A stretch of DNA of 64,000 bases, taken from assembly GCA_963719525.1 (NCBI GenBank), contig CAVRCG010000004.1, forward strand, positions 620,001 to 684,000, given 5' to 3'. The translations under genes were made by a program, and so were the position numbers. The notes beneath the pieces are model-generated. The model saw nothing but the letters and a program-made list of their open reading frames with translations, ran no database searches and had not been told where the DNA came from. Source of the DNA: Bernardetia sp963719525 (GTDB lineage Bacteria > Bacteroidota > Bacteroidia > Cytophagales > Bernardetiaceae). Position 1 is the stretch's first letter. Every line of letters begins with the position of its first letter. Below, in pieces: positions 25,607 to 35,429 of the stretch.

Positions 25607-27169
25607 ATGAAACAAAATAAACTATTTATCACACTAATTTTACTTCTATTTTCTTTTAACTTATTTGCCCAAAAAAATGAAGTAGCCGAAGTAATTGAAA
25701 AAGTAGAATTCAAAAATATTAGCAATAATAAAGTAGGATTTCCAGAAGGAAAAATAAATTCAATTGCCATTGATGGAAATGACACAAAATGGATTGCTAC
25801 CGAAAATGGTCTGGTTGCTTTTTATTCTGATTCTACTGTCCGAACGTTTAACAGAGCGGGAAAGTATGATTCTTTGATTGACAAAGTGAGTTCGATTCGT
25901 TTTGATAAAAAAGGAACAATTTGGCTCGGTACTTTTTCGAATGACATTGTTAGTGTTGTTAATTTGGATGCGTATGGAGAATATATTTGGCATACAGAAA
26001 TTCCTACATTTAGCAATAAAAGTTTTTATATTAATTCTATAGATGTAGATTCGAAGGGGGGAAAATGGATTGCAACAGCAGAAGGTGGACTTTGGCATAT
26101 TGCAGCCGACAACAAAAAGACGATTTATAACAATGAAATCGAACCAAATATTCCAAGTGACAGAATAAATGCTGTTACGGTTGATAATAATGATATTGTT
26201 TGGGTAGGAACTTCAGCAGGAATGTTTAATATAGAAAATGGAAAATTCAAAGATGCTTTTGATGTAACTGATAGTGGTTATGGGTATGATAATGTCTTGC
26301 ATATTGATTTGAGACCAGATGGAAATCTGTGTGTAACTTCTCTAAATCGGAAAAACAAACAGTTTTTAGTTTGTAATCAAGAACTATTTAAGATGTCTAA
26401 AAGGGTCGTTAAATCTAAAAATTTTAGATTTAATGATGTGATAGTTACTCCAAATAATAATGTTTGGATAGCAGGAAATAAAGAAATTATCAAATTCTCA
26501 AAAGAAGAAGCTCCTATTTTTTATGACCAAGATTCTGGATTAGTAGTAAGTGCAGTTACGGCTTTGGCGTATGATATTAATAATGATATTTGGCTCGGAA
26601 CGGCAAAAGAAGGATTATTCAAAATGCAGTTTAAGAAAATAGAAATCCCCAAAGAAGCACAAGAAGTAAAAGAGGTAATTAAAGAAGTTATTGCAATTAT
26701 AGAAGTAGAAAAACCTGAAATAAAAGTAGAAACAGAAATCATCAAACCAACTATCGAAATTGCAAAAATAGAAGTTCCGAAGGTAATTTTCAATAAAAAA
26801 GAAATCAAAAAGGGCGAAGCCATTAGTTTAGAAAACATTGAATTTAACATCAAAAGTTACTCGCTAAATAATGCAGAAGGTGTACAACTTTTAGTGGATT
26901 TTATGAAGGAGAATCCGAATGTTAGAATAGAAATTTCTGGACATACAGACAGAGATCCACACCCAGCGCATCCAAGTTATGCACGTATTGCCAAGCAGCA
27001 ATTAGATTTGTCTTCGCAGCGTGTCGAAACGGTTTATCGTTATCTGACAGATAGAGGAATTGATCCTTCAAGAATAGAAAAAAAGGCGTATGGAGGTACA
27101 AAACCACTTGTTAATGCTAATTCTGCTGGAAATAGAAGAGTAGAAATGAAAATTTTAGAGGTAGAATAA
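25607..27169 (+). CDS. outer-membrane propeller-OmpA fusion protein
   Basis: A 520-residue exported protein (signal MKQNKLFITLILLLFSFNLFAQ). Residues 35-340 carry repeated blades of two-component-regulator-propeller type, seen as repeated (D)xxGTIWLGT, GGKWIATAEGGLW, NDIVWVGTSAG, NDIWLGTAKEGLF. A low-complexity linker rich in Glu, Ile and Lys (about 345-395) leads to an OmpA domain with EISGHTDRDP and RRVEM that should bind peptidoglycan. The propeller would lie in the periplasm or at the outer membrane. A clear terminator follows. Confidence 0.8.
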   Translation: MKQNKLFITLILLLFSFNLFAQKNEVAEVIEKVEFKNISNNKVGFPEGKINSIAIDGNDTKWIATENGLVAFYSDSTVRTFNRAGKYDSLIDKVSSIRFDKKGTIWLGTFSNDIVSVVNLDAYGEYIWHTEIPTFSNKSFYINSIDVDSKGGKWIATAEGGLWHIAADNKKTIYNNEIEPNIPSDRINAVTVDNNDIVWVGTSAGMFNIENGKFKDAFDVTDSGYGYDNVLHIDLRPDGNLCVTSLNRKNKQFLVCNQELFKMSKRVVKSKNFRFNDVIVTPNNNVWIAGNKEIIKFSKEEAPIFYDQDSGLVVSAVTALAYDINNDIWLGTAKEGLFKMQFKKIEIPKEAQEVKEVIKEVIAIIEVEKPEIKVETEIIKPTIEIAKIEVPKVIFNKKEIKKGEAISLENIEFNIKSYSLNNAEGVQLLVDFMKENPNVRIEISGHTDRDPHPAHPSYARIAKQQLDLSSQRVETVYRYLTDRGIDPSRIEKKAYGGTKPLVNANSAGNRRVEMKILEVE

Positions 27170-27189
27170 ATGGAAAATGAAATGAAAAT

Positions 27190-27219
27190 TCCTCGTTGAC
27201 GACGAAGTCTCAACGAAGG
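27190..27219 (+). repeat. hairpin repeat related to 10778-10862
   Basis: CCTCGTTGACGACGAAGTCT followed by CAACGAAGG folds with CGTTGA/TCAACG and resembles the hairpins at 10778-10862. Confidence 0.45.
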
Positions 27220-27229
27220 TTTGAAACAT

Positions 27230-27267
27230 AAAAAACGAACTATTTTATAAAATATAGTTCGTTTTTT
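27230..27267 (+). terminator. Rho-independent terminator
   Basis: AAAAACGAACTAT / ATAGTTCGTTTTT stem, perfect over 13 bp, with a T run; ends the propeller-OmpA transcript and may also act on the convergent minus-strand gene. Confidence 0.8.
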
Positions 27268-27312
27268 GTTGTGAAATTCTATCAAATTCTGACTACAGAT
27301 TATTTACAAAGT

Positions 27313-28477
27313 TTAATTAGCTTTGAGAGTTATTTCTTCAAAAAAGTTATTTGTATTATTCCTCACAAAATTCTCATTTTCTTTGCCTGTATTTTTTTGT
27401 TCGGTAATCACTACTTTTTCATTCTCTTTTTTCTCAATTCTAAACCAATTTATGACTTTTCCTTTTTTATTTTTTTGAGAATAATAAGCAACGTAACTCA
27501 TTATAGAACACATATTTGATTTTTCTTTATGCGAAGTAACCGACCAATTTATTAAATCTGTATGTATTGCAGTTTCATCTTGACAATTAATTAAGTAAAA
27601 AGGAAAATCTGCATCTGTTTTTGTAATAGAAGTTCGAACAAGAATTATTTAAAAATATAGTTATAGTACACTTTTTATAGTTCAGAAAACGTGTAATCGC
27701 TTCAATATTCCATTTTGTATGTTTACTGTTTTCTTCTAAAAAAAGGGTATTTATTTTCTCTTCTATATCTTTGATATTTTCCTCTGCAAGCGCAACTAAT
27801 TCTGTCTTTCCCATAACAGAACTTTCATTTCTGTCTCCTAAAGTAGCTGGAACATTATTTTTATTTTTTGATTTATAGGCTACAGGACCATTTATTCTTG
27901 AATTAAAACTAAAAGGAAAGTCAAAAAAGAAATTTGAAATTAGTAGCATTCCAATTAGTGTTGCAGCTATGGACAAACCATATCGCCATAACTTTCTGGA
28001 AGGGGTTTGACTTTTTTCTTCCTGTTTTTCGTTTATCAAAACTGAATTATCTATGACAATTTGATCAAAAAGCATATCTGATTTTATCTTTTGCTGGGTT
28101 ATATAAGTATCAAGTTTTCCGTTTTGAAGAAGCAATAAGAAATCAATATAGAGTTCTTTTGAGTAAATATTTTCTTCTAAATGCTGCTCTATAATTTGAT
28201 TTTCTTCACTTGAAAGTTCGTTTTTGATGTATTTAATCAAGTCTTGAACGCTTATCATTTCGGATAGTAGAATATCACTTTCTTCATCGTTTTCTTCAAT
28301 TTTGTTTAACTCCGATATATATTTATCAAGAGAATTATTTTTTTGAAGGTAATTTAATCTTTCCAAAATTTTGATATTTTCTTTTTCGTTTAGAAGAATA
28401 GTTTCTACATAGATTTTTTCTTCTACTGACAAAGTTCCTTTTACAAAAGCGATTAATAATTCAAATGGTGTTTTCAT
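27313..28477 (-). pseudogene. membrane anti-sigma-like protein, frameshifted
   Basis: Lies downstream of the sigma-factor gene on the same strand, the usual place for an anti-sigma factor. From ATG 28477 the first 150 residues are acidic and helical (zinc-free anti-sigma-like: LSSEENQIIEQHLEENIYSK), followed by one membrane helix (LWRYGLSIAATLIGMLLISN) near residue 168. The frame as read runs into a poor ending (NSCSNFYYKNRCRFSFLLN) and stops at 27587; skipping one base in TTTTTAAAT near 27648-27655 gives ILVRTSITKTDADFPFYLIN and an uninterrupted reading to 27313 (388 residues). One inserted base is the simplest explanation. Confidence 0.65.
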
Positions 28478-28615
28478 TTTGATTTTTGTTTAAAACACAA
28501 TACTAAAACTGTGTTTGAAAATGTTTTATATGTTGAAATTAAATTGATTTTTTTGTTATCAATAGGGATATCGATGAGGGTAAGGGAAATATTCAAAACC
28601 AATTCATATATTTTT

Positions 28616-29536
28616 TTAGTTTTTATTTTGATAGAAATATTCTAAGTAAAAACAGATTGTATCTTGCCATTTCAAAAATGTTTTTTGTGTTTCTGGCAGT
28701 TCATTGTCTTTATTTTTTAGCCATTCTTCAACGTTTTTCATTTGCTTATCTTTTAGCGTAGGAAAAGAACTATTCAAAATAAAGAGTAATTCATTTTCAC
28801 TCATATTTTCCTTTTTTTGTTCCCAAGAATGAAGATTTAGAGAAGTGTTTTTTTCCAAACGTTGTATCTTATATTCTGAAAATTGTATTCGTTCGTCTAG
28901 TGTTTTTGTATGCGTTTGAGAGAAAAAAAATTTTTGTATTATTTCCATTTTTGTATAAAGAATACGAAAATTATCTTCGGCTGCTTTATAGTTTTTTCTG
29001 GCAGAATCTGGAGTAGGCAAGTCTATCGTTTCAGCAATTTGTCTCATACTCATCTCCTTATAATTGCGCAAATACATACAACTTCGCTGCTTAGAAGGCA
29101 AAGCACTTACCGACCAATTTACGACTTGTTTTAATAGAATTGGTTGAGCTTCTTCTTCATCAGTAAAAACTCCAATTGCTTCGTTTAATGAGAATGAAGG
29201 TTGCTTTTTTAGTTTTGTATAAACATCAATTACTTTAAAATTATAAATTCCTGTAAAATAAGGAACACCTTTTTTGAGTAATTTTTCTGCTTTTTCTTTA
29301 TTCGTTTTAGCTTCTTCAATGTGTTCGAAATAGGCATCGATAGCCTTATCTCTAGCTTCCTCCCAATGATGATTCAAAAATGTTTTGTACTCTCCTTTTC
29401 TCTTGTACTTTTCCTTTTTTGTATGGATAACTGTTTCTACAATTAAGAAAATTTGCTCATACATTTTCTTTTGGTTGCCTGCTGTTTGGAAGTAATTGAA
29501 GAGATATTCTTTGAGTGCTTCATTTTGATTGCGCAT
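28616..29536 (-). CDS. ECF-like RNA polymerase sigma factor with C-terminal extension
   Basis: A 306-residue protein. Residues 1-75 look like sigma region 2 (LFNYFQTAGNQKKMYEQIF, HHWEEARDKAIDAYFEH), and residues 150-195 are a clear region 4: ALPSKQRSCMYLRNYKEMSM, then RQIAETIDLPTPDSARKNYK, the HTH that reads the -35 element. About 110 further residues after region 4, helical and charged, are not part of a standard ECF factor and may be a regulatory domain. It precedes the membrane anti-sigma-like gene by about 140 bases. The regulon is unknown, but the neighbouring secreted-protein genes are likely targets. Confidence 0.72.
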   Translation of the reverse strand: MRNQNEALKEYLFNYFQTAGNQKKMYEQIFLIVETVIHTKKEKYKRKGEYKTFLNHHWEEARDKAIDAYFEHIEEAKTNKEKAEKLLKKGVPYFTGIYNFKVIDVYTKLKKQPSFSLNEAIGVFTDEEEAQPILLKQVVNWSVSALPSKQRSCMYLRNYKEMSMRQIAETIDLPTPDSARKNYKAAEDNFRILYTKMEIIQKFFFSQTHTKTLDERIQFSEYKIQRLEKNTSLNLHSWEQKKENMSENELLFILNSSFPTLKDKQMKNVEEWLKNKDNELPETQKTFLKWQDTICFYLEYFYQNKN

Positions 29537-29722
29537 AAAAATAAATTTCTTAATTGTAGTTAGAAAAAAACAGTTGTGTCTTTACTTAGAAGTCTCTTTT
29601 TTGATGTAAAAACGGATATAGATTTTGAGAAAATGAAATAAAAGTAGATTTTGAATTATAGTTTTAATGAAGCATAATTTTTGTGCAAAGTGATAATACT
29701 AGCATAAAAATATTTAAAACAG

Positions 29723-29772
29723 TTATTTTTCCATAGCACTAGGTTTGCAAACCTAGTGCTATGGAAAAATAA
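29723..29772. repeat. perfect 50-bp palindrome, left of the caspase-like gene
   Basis: Arms of 25 bases, TTTTCCATAGCACTAGGTTT and complement, centred on GTTTGCAAAC at 29747/29748. A second palindrome with the same ends and core but different stem bases lies at 30687-30729 on the other side of the gene. Confidence 0.85.
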
Positions 29773-29798
29773 TTTTACCGAATAAACACAATTCTATT

Positions 29799-30665
29799 AT
29801 GAAACATTATTTATCAAAAATTATCTTTTTTGTGCTTTTCTTTGTCATTTCTTATTCTCTAATTTCCTTTCAATCTTCACCAGAAGGAGATACAAAAGAG
29901 AAAAGCAATAGATTTGTAGTGCTTATCTGTGCTGCAAATAACGATGAAAATCAAGTTATAAAAAATGGAGTAGAAAAAAATATAGAATCAATAAATCAAA
30001 TAGCAAAAATGTATGCACATTATCTAAATAAAAAATATATTGTTCATACTTTTATTGATGAGAATTTTAAGCGAATAAAATTAATGAATGCTATTGAAGA
30101 AGACAATATTTTACAAAAAGGCGATATTGTACTTTTCTATTATGTAGGACACGGAAAATCAGCAAAATCAGAAACTGAAAAAAGACCTTTATTAATTTTT
30201 GATGGCAAAGACAAATTTTGTCCAAATATTAATGCTATACATTCTACCATAAAACAAAAGGTAGGAAAGCAAAACACAGTCATTTCAATAGCCGAAACTT
30301 GCAATGCAAAAATAAATAGTACTATTGCAACAACTCAAAATAAAGATATACTCTCTATTGCAGGAGAAGAATCACAAGTAGATGAAAATGTAAGAAAAGC
30401 AATACAGGATATTTTTAAGCAGGACAAAATTATATATTCAGCTAGAAGAGGAGATAAAGCCTATATTTATAATAATGGAGGAGTTTTTATGAATGTTTTC
30501 AAGAACTATATGCAAAAATCTAGTTTGGATTTATATGTTAGAAAATATCCAAATGAAAATGTATCTTCTCATATATTTAAAAGTATAAAACAGAAAGTAG
30601 AAAGTACCTCAATTACAGATACTTATGATAATATTCTTCCTTCTCAGACTCTAGGATATGAGTAA
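29799..30665 (+). CDS. secreted caspase-fold (C14/metacaspase-like) protease 1
   Basis: A 288-residue exported protein. The signal sequence (FFVLFFVISYSLISFQSS) is followed by a p20 caspase domain: the first strand FVVLICAANND, the catalytic His in VLFYYVGHGKS near residue 118, and the catalytic Cys in VISIAETCNAKI near residue 168. It is compact, with no extra C-terminal domain. Specificity cannot be read; bacterial members cut after Arg/Lys or Asp. It lies divergent to the sigma-factor gene and is flanked by two related palindromes. Confidence 0.75.
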   Translation: MKHYLSKIIFFVLFFVISYSLISFQSSPEGDTKEKSNRFVVLICAANNDENQVIKNGVEKNIESINQIAKMYAHYLNKKYIVHTFIDENFKRIKLMNAIEEDNILQKGDIVLFYYVGHGKSAKSETEKRPLLIFDGKDKFCPNINAIHSTIKQKVGKQNTVISIAETCNAKINSTIATTQNKDILSIAGEESQVDENVRKAIQDIFKQDKIIYSARRGDKAYIYNNGGVFMNVFKNYMQKSSLDLYVRKYPNENVSSHIFKSIKQKVESTSITDTYDNILPSQTLGYE

Positions 30666-30686
30666 AGACAGATTACAAATCGCATT

Positions 30687-30729
30687 TTTTCCATAAAGTA
30701 GGGGTTTGCAAACCCTACTTTATGGAAAA
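30687..30729. repeat. near-perfect palindrome, right of the caspase-like gene
   Basis: TTTTCCATAAAGTAGGGGTT and its complement with one extra G, centred on TTTGCAAA at 30708/30709. It shares ends and centre with 29723-29772 but has different, still paired, stem bases. It can terminate both convergent transcripts. Confidence 0.8.
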
Positions 30730-30766
30730 TATTTACTGTTATTGATGCCTCTCCCTATCAATAACT

Positions 30767-32396
30767 TTACTTTTTACTTTTCACTCTAACTTTAGCATTT
30801 TTTCGTTTTTGTTTTTTGATAGCTCGTTGTATTTTTGGCAATGTACCGACATCATATTTGATTTCGCTTTTTGCATTTGCTTCTTTATTATGAATATCTT
30901 CTACTTTGATATAACATTTTTTTGTGTAAAAATCTTCATCTAATATTTTCTCTTTTGTATTTACATTTTTCTGATTTCCTCCTACATTTGTTGTGATTTT
31001 TGCAAGCCTGTTTTTGCCTTCACAATCTCCTTTACAGACATAAATAGCTACATCCGAAACGCCTTCAGATTCCCATTTTATCACTAATTTATTTTCTTCA
31101 TTTGCTCCTCGTCGGCTAAATACTTCTACTTCAACATTTTTTATGTAGCTGCGTTTTCTGTTGGAAGAATTAATTCCAGTTATGAAAAAAACATCTGAAA
31201 CAAGCGAAATACTAGGGTTTTCTGGATGTTTTATGTGAAATTTGTACGAACTGCATATCATTTCTTGTACCAATGTATCGACGAGTTTTAACTTAAAAGT
31301 TCCTCTCTCGCCCTTTTTTATTTCCGAAGTATCTAAGGAACTCAATCGATACCAATTTTCTTCTATATTATTTCCTTTATTCCCCCACAATTCTACTTCT
31401 ATTGAATCTACAGCATAAAATTCTTGTTTTGCAAGTTGTTTTCAACCTGTTGAATCTTCTTCTGAATTACTAGAAATATTTATAGACATAGGCTGAATAA
31501 TTACTTTACTTCCTGCTTTAAATGTTTTTCCTTTTATAGAATCTATAGATTGCTGCGTCCATTTCCAGTTTGTTATCTTCAAATTTGTAGTAGAGTTTGG
31601 ATTACTTACAATTAATGTTTCTGTTGGATTGACCAAATAGCGATGCGAATTTTCTATGAGTTGTGCTTTCCAAGTGCTTCCTATTTTTGTATTCAAAAAC
31701 TTAAAACTGCGTTGTACATAAGCATTATTTGTTACTTCTTTTTTGTCTTTTTCCTTGTTTTCATCTCCGTTATTTTCATCTTTTTTATCAACATATTGCA
31801 TCATTACTTCTATAATCGAAAAAAACGGTATCTCCTTGAATAAGAAGTTGAACAGACTGAATAGGATTTGCACTTGTAGGAGATTTCAAAATAAGATTTT
31901 CCTTTTTTAATCGCTTCGGCAGATGAGTAACCCAGTAATAACTCAATGTTTTCATACCATAATATTGTTCTTCCAAACCTTTACTATCTACTGGAACTTT
32001 GGTTTGTAAAAAATCAGGATGTAACAAATCACCTGTAAGAGAAAGTGTTAATTCATTTTGTGTTTTGTGGTCAGCAGGCAAATTGGCGAGTTGTTCGGTT
32101 ACCGACAAAAGATTGATAAGTGTAAGCGAATCTTGTTTTTGTATCTCTAATTTGTTGACAGTAGAAAGAGTAATCGTATTTTCATCATGCTCTTTTTTAC
32201 TTTTCTCTTTAGAAAGAAAATTTGTAGGATTTTTAGGATTGACTTTAAGATTAATTCTAGAATCAGTTTTAATTTCTGTAGAATCAGTCATTTTTTGAGC
32301 TAATTCTATTTTTATACTGTTCTTTGCTTCAACTTTTATTTTGGTAGAATCGGTAGGAGAAAAAATAGTAAATAATAATAGGAATAAATAAGTCAT
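30767..32396 (-). pseudogene. secreted hypothetical protein with a frameshift and an in-frame TGA
   Basis: Three consecutive minus-strand segments read as one protein of about 542 residues. The first (from ATG 32396) has a signal peptide (MTYLFLLLFTIFSP) and runs to QLLIQGDTVFF; dropping one T in the T run near 31822-31827 gives SIIEVMMQYVDKKDENNGDE and on to SSNSEEDSTG, where a TGA (31442-31444) interrupts. The same frame continues as KQLAKQEFYAVDSIEVELWG and ends at 30767 with a basic tail. No domain is recognised; the C-terminal third is strand-rich and may be a sorting or carbohydrate-binding region. Two lesions suggest decay, or errors in the read. Confidence 0.6.
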
Positions 32397-32441
32397 ACTG
32401 TTTTTTTTGATAAATAGGGTTTCAAAATTCTTACATTCAAT

Positions 32442-34055
32442 CTACTCAGCAGGCGTACATCCATCTGGCAGACTAGGAACTTGAGCATCTACTCTTGTAA
32501 AATAAGAAGAAAAAATATCTTGGTCATCATTATAAACCACTCGTACTGTAAATGTTTTTATGGTATTATCTGTATAAGGAGGATCAATATTTCGCTTGTT
32601 TCTAGTTCCTATAAAGTGCTGTTTTATTTGGATTGTACCTTCCCATTGATTTTTTTTGCCAGCAATAGGTTTAAAGTTTTGTTCACTTATTACCTTCGTT
32701 CCGTGATTGGCTAAATTCCATTCTTCCAAATGAATATCAATATCTACATACAATTTTCCAGCTCTACGAGTAAGATAGTTATAAAGATTTTTGAGATAAC
32801 TATCTACATTTTGCGTAGAAATAGTCTTTCTTCCTAGGTTAGAAGTTTGATATTTTGCTGCTCCGTTTCCATTGAAAAAATTAACTATTATACTATGCCA
32901 TTTCGTCTCTGCTAACTGTCTTCCTAGAGAAGCATCTTGAACATCTTGCAGCAGATTGAGATAACTCACGACATCCAACGTCGAACTATTCACAAGATAT
33001 TTATACGCACGATTAGATAATTCTTTATCGGCATCAGCTTCATCAGAATTGTCAGAATCTGCTGAAACTGTTTCTATAGGCGCATTTGGAGCAGAAACAC
33101 CAGAATTAGAATTTCTCTCTCGTACATCAATTTCGTAGTAAGGAATCTGTTTTACATTCAAACTGTTTGCTGATAATTCTGTTTTTTGTTTTACGTTTTC
33201 TAATATATCTTTGAAAGTAGTATTGCCCAAAGTGTCCATAATAAAAGCATTTCTAAGTTCGGTTTTTAGTTCAGAAATATGTAAAAACTCTCCTTTGTTT
33301 CCATACGTATAAAGTCCTTTTTCAGAACTCAGCAGCATAACAAAACCGTCTTGTAAAAACAGTTTGCGATTACTCTCTTTGATAGACGAAGCAACAGTTG
33401 CGTTTGGGTCAGTAGCTATAGATAATCCTTGAGTAGAAGTAGAATCAGAAGAATTATCTGCAATCACTTGTTCTTGTGGAATAATTCCAGAACCATTACA
33501 CGCACTAATTACGCTAAAAATAAGATTGAACTTTTTTGAGTATTTATTTTTCAGATTATCTACCAAATCACTCACTTTATAAAATTGCGAACCTCCAGTA
33601 ATAGGATTATAAAGCTTTATAGAAGGATAAGGACTTCCCTCTTCATCCTCAATTCCGTGCGTTCCTATCGACAAAACAAGAACATATTCCACTTCATCTG
33701 AATCAGGAATGGCATCCAAATGAGTGTAAAGTTGTTGTCTTGAAGCATTTTTTCCTTCCAAAATAAAAGGTCTTCCAAATACTTCGAAATTTTCTTTGTC
33801 TTTCACAATTTCTTTTATCATTCCTTGCAAAACTTTTCTTTGATGCGAGTTTTCCCTCTTCAAAACAAAATTGTACATAGAAAGTGCAGAAGAAGCTACA
33901 CTATTTGTATCAGCTAGATGAATGTAAATAATCTGACGTTTTTTGTTATTTTTATCTGGCGTAGAGTTTTGATTAGGATTCTGAACAGGTTGATTTTGAC
34001 TAAATCCAGTTACAAAAACAAAGAAAAGTAAAATTAATAAGGATAGTTTTTTCAT
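32442..34055 (-). CDS. secreted caspase-fold protease 2
   Basis: A 537-residue exported protein (signal MKKLSLLILLFFVFVTGFSQ). Residues 38-230 form a caspase p20 domain: IIYIHLADTNSV, catalytic His in YVLVLSIGTHGIEDEEGS near residue 134, and catalytic Cys in LIFSVISACNGSGII near 186. The C-terminal half is acidic, then strand-rich (YVDIDIHLEEWNL, WEGTIQIKQHFIGT, FTVRVVYNDDQDIF), perhaps a binding domain. It starts the sequence of five close minus-strand genes of secreted proteins; 45 bases separate it from the next. Substrate unknown. Confidence 0.78.
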   Translation of the reverse strand: MKKLSLLILLFFVFVTGFSQNQPVQNPNQNSTPDKNNKKRQIIYIHLADTNSVASSALSMYNFVLKRENSHQRKVLQGMIKEIVKDKENFEVFGRPFILEGKNASRQQLYTHLDAIPDSDEVEYVLVLSIGTHGIEDEEGSPYPSIKLYNPITGGSQFYKVSDLVDNLKNKYSKKFNLIFSVISACNGSGIIPQEQVIADNSSDSTSTQGLSIATDPNATVASSIKESNRKLFLQDGFVMLLSSEKGLYTYGNKGEFLHISELKTELRNAFIMDTLGNTTFKDILENVKQKTELSANSLNVKQIPYYEIDVRERNSNSGVSAPNAPIETVSADSDNSDEADADKELSNRAYKYLVNSSTLDVVSYLNLLQDVQDASLGRQLAETKWHSIIVNFFNGNGAAKYQTSNLGRKTISTQNVDSYLKNLYNYLTRRAGKLYVDIDIHLEEWNLANHGTKVISEQNFKPIAGKKNQWEGTIQIKQHFIGTRNKRNIDPPYTDNTIKTFTVRVVYNDDQDIFSSYFTRVDAQVPSLPDGCTPAE

Positions 34056-34115
34056 AGAAATAAGTGAGTAAAATAATATTTTAATAAATCGTTTTTATTT
34101 TATATTTCGTCAAAA

Positions 34116-35372
34116 TTACATTGCTATAATTCCTCTTTTCTCAAATTGAAATTGTCCTACATTATTCGTTCCTCCATTATCATAAAAATTAGCATCAAAA
34201 ATATGCACTTCTGTTTGAGAGCCATTTTTTCCAGAAACAAAAATTTGTCCTTCATCTATCAAAACATCAAAGGCATTACTTACCGTTGTACTTTGCAAAA
34301 TTTTGGGTTTAGAAGGAGTACTGACATCATAAACTATCAATCTATTTTCATCACAAACATAAAGCAACTTATTTTCATCATCTAAGGCTAATCCTTTTGG
34401 CGAAACCAGTTCAGTAGAAGCTATTTTAGTAGGATTTTTTGCATAATTGCGAAGCTCAATAACTTCTAAAACATTTCCTTTTCCGTTGATACAATCAGAA
34501 TTCAAGGTAACATAAGCATGTGTTTGGTTTGCCACAACAGGGTCGCAAGAAATACGATGATTATACTTACTTACCAAATTTATGTCATCAGGATTCTTGA
34601 TATCATAAATATAAAAAGCAGACTGCGCACCAATAAAAAGTTTGTCGCAATCTGTAACATACGTAGTTTCAATATCTTTGGCAACACTAATTTTGGTAGG
34701 TCTTTCTATTCTTTTATTTTCTTTTGTTTTTTTGATATTTATGATGTGCAGTTTTTCGCTATCTATCGAAAAAAGAGTATTGCCACTAAGTGTAAAAGAA
34801 GACATGGAACCTTGTGCAGACGAACCTTTTGAAGCTGCTATAGTAAGTTTGTCGTTCCAATCATAATATGAATTTATAAAGAAATCTTTTATAGAAGACA
34901 TATCAGTACTCGCTATTGGTTTTTCTCCTAGATTAATAAAAAAGGGAGTACTTCCTGGCGCAGGAATAAATTGAATCTGTCCATTTTTGGCACGTCCTCT
35001 ATCATTTTTCTTAAATAATTCTTTTCTTCTGGCTATTTCTTCTGCTTTATTAAGGTTTTCTCCAAGGTCTATCGCAACCAAATCATCTTGATTTTGAGTA
35101 TAAAGAATACCATCTTTTATGACTGCATCGGTACTTCCAACAATCGAAATCATTCCGTGTAAAATAGGATTTTCCGAATTAGCTACATTATGAATTACCC
35201 AACCCCAACGAGGAATATTAACCAAAACAAAGTTGTTGTATTTGATTAATTTTTCCCCTTCTGGAAGTGCTGTTACTCTGTTGGTAGAAGATTTTTGATG
35301 CGTAAAAGAGAGTAAAAAAATGACTAATAAAAAGCTCATCAGTCGTACATATTTTTGTTTTGGAGTAGTCAT
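34116..35372 (-). CDS. exported LVIVD-type beta-propeller protein
   Basis: A 418-residue protein with a signal sequence (LMSFLLVIFLLSFTHQKSS). The mature part consists of repeated blades in the LVIVD style, seen as DGILYTQNQDDLVAIDLGEN, LFIGAQSAFYIYDIKNPDDI, LLYVCDENRLIVYDVSTPSKP, GQIFVSGKNGSQTEVHIFD. Such propellers usually bind proteins or sugars at the cell surface. It is 60 bases downstream (towards the caspase 2 gene) in the same strand block and likely co-transcribed. Function unknown. Confidence 0.72.
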   Translation of the reverse strand: MTTPKQKYVRLMSFLLVIFLLSFTHQKSSTNRVTALPEGEKLIKYNNFVLVNIPRWGWVIHNVANSENPILHGMISIVGSTDAVIKDGILYTQNQDDLVAIDLGENLNKAEEIARRKELFKKNDRGRAKNGQIQFIPAPGSTPFFINLGEKPIASTDMSSIKDFFINSYYDWNDKLTIAASKGSSAQGSMSSFTLSGNTLFSIDSEKLHIINIKKTKENKRIERPTKISVAKDIETTYVTDCDKLFIGAQSAFYIYDIKNPDDINLVSKYNHRISCDPVVANQTHAYVTLNSDCINGKGNVLEVIELRNYAKNPTKIASTELVSPKGLALDDENKLLYVCDENRLIVYDVSTPSKPKILQSTTVSNAFDVLIDEGQIFVSGKNGSQTEVHIFDANFYDNGGTNNVGQFQFEKRGIIAM

Positions 35373-35429
35373 TTGTGATAATTTTTATCTTAAAATAATA
35401 AATAATAATGAATGTTGAAGAGTGATAAT

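Noticed and set aside
25760..26098. Minus-strand open frame opposite the propeller-OmpA gene
   Set aside because: It lies wholly inside a better supported plus-strand gene and has no domain or ribosome site.
27271..27519. Plus-strand hydrophobic protein after the propeller-OmpA terminator
   Set aside because: It is antisense to the C-terminal continuation of the anti-sigma candidate and has no start signal.
8554..31444. Recoding of TGA as a sense codon
   Set aside because: Two genes have in-frame TGA, but several apparently normal genes end with TGA (10865, 11867, 16179, 6170), so TGA acts as a stop here.
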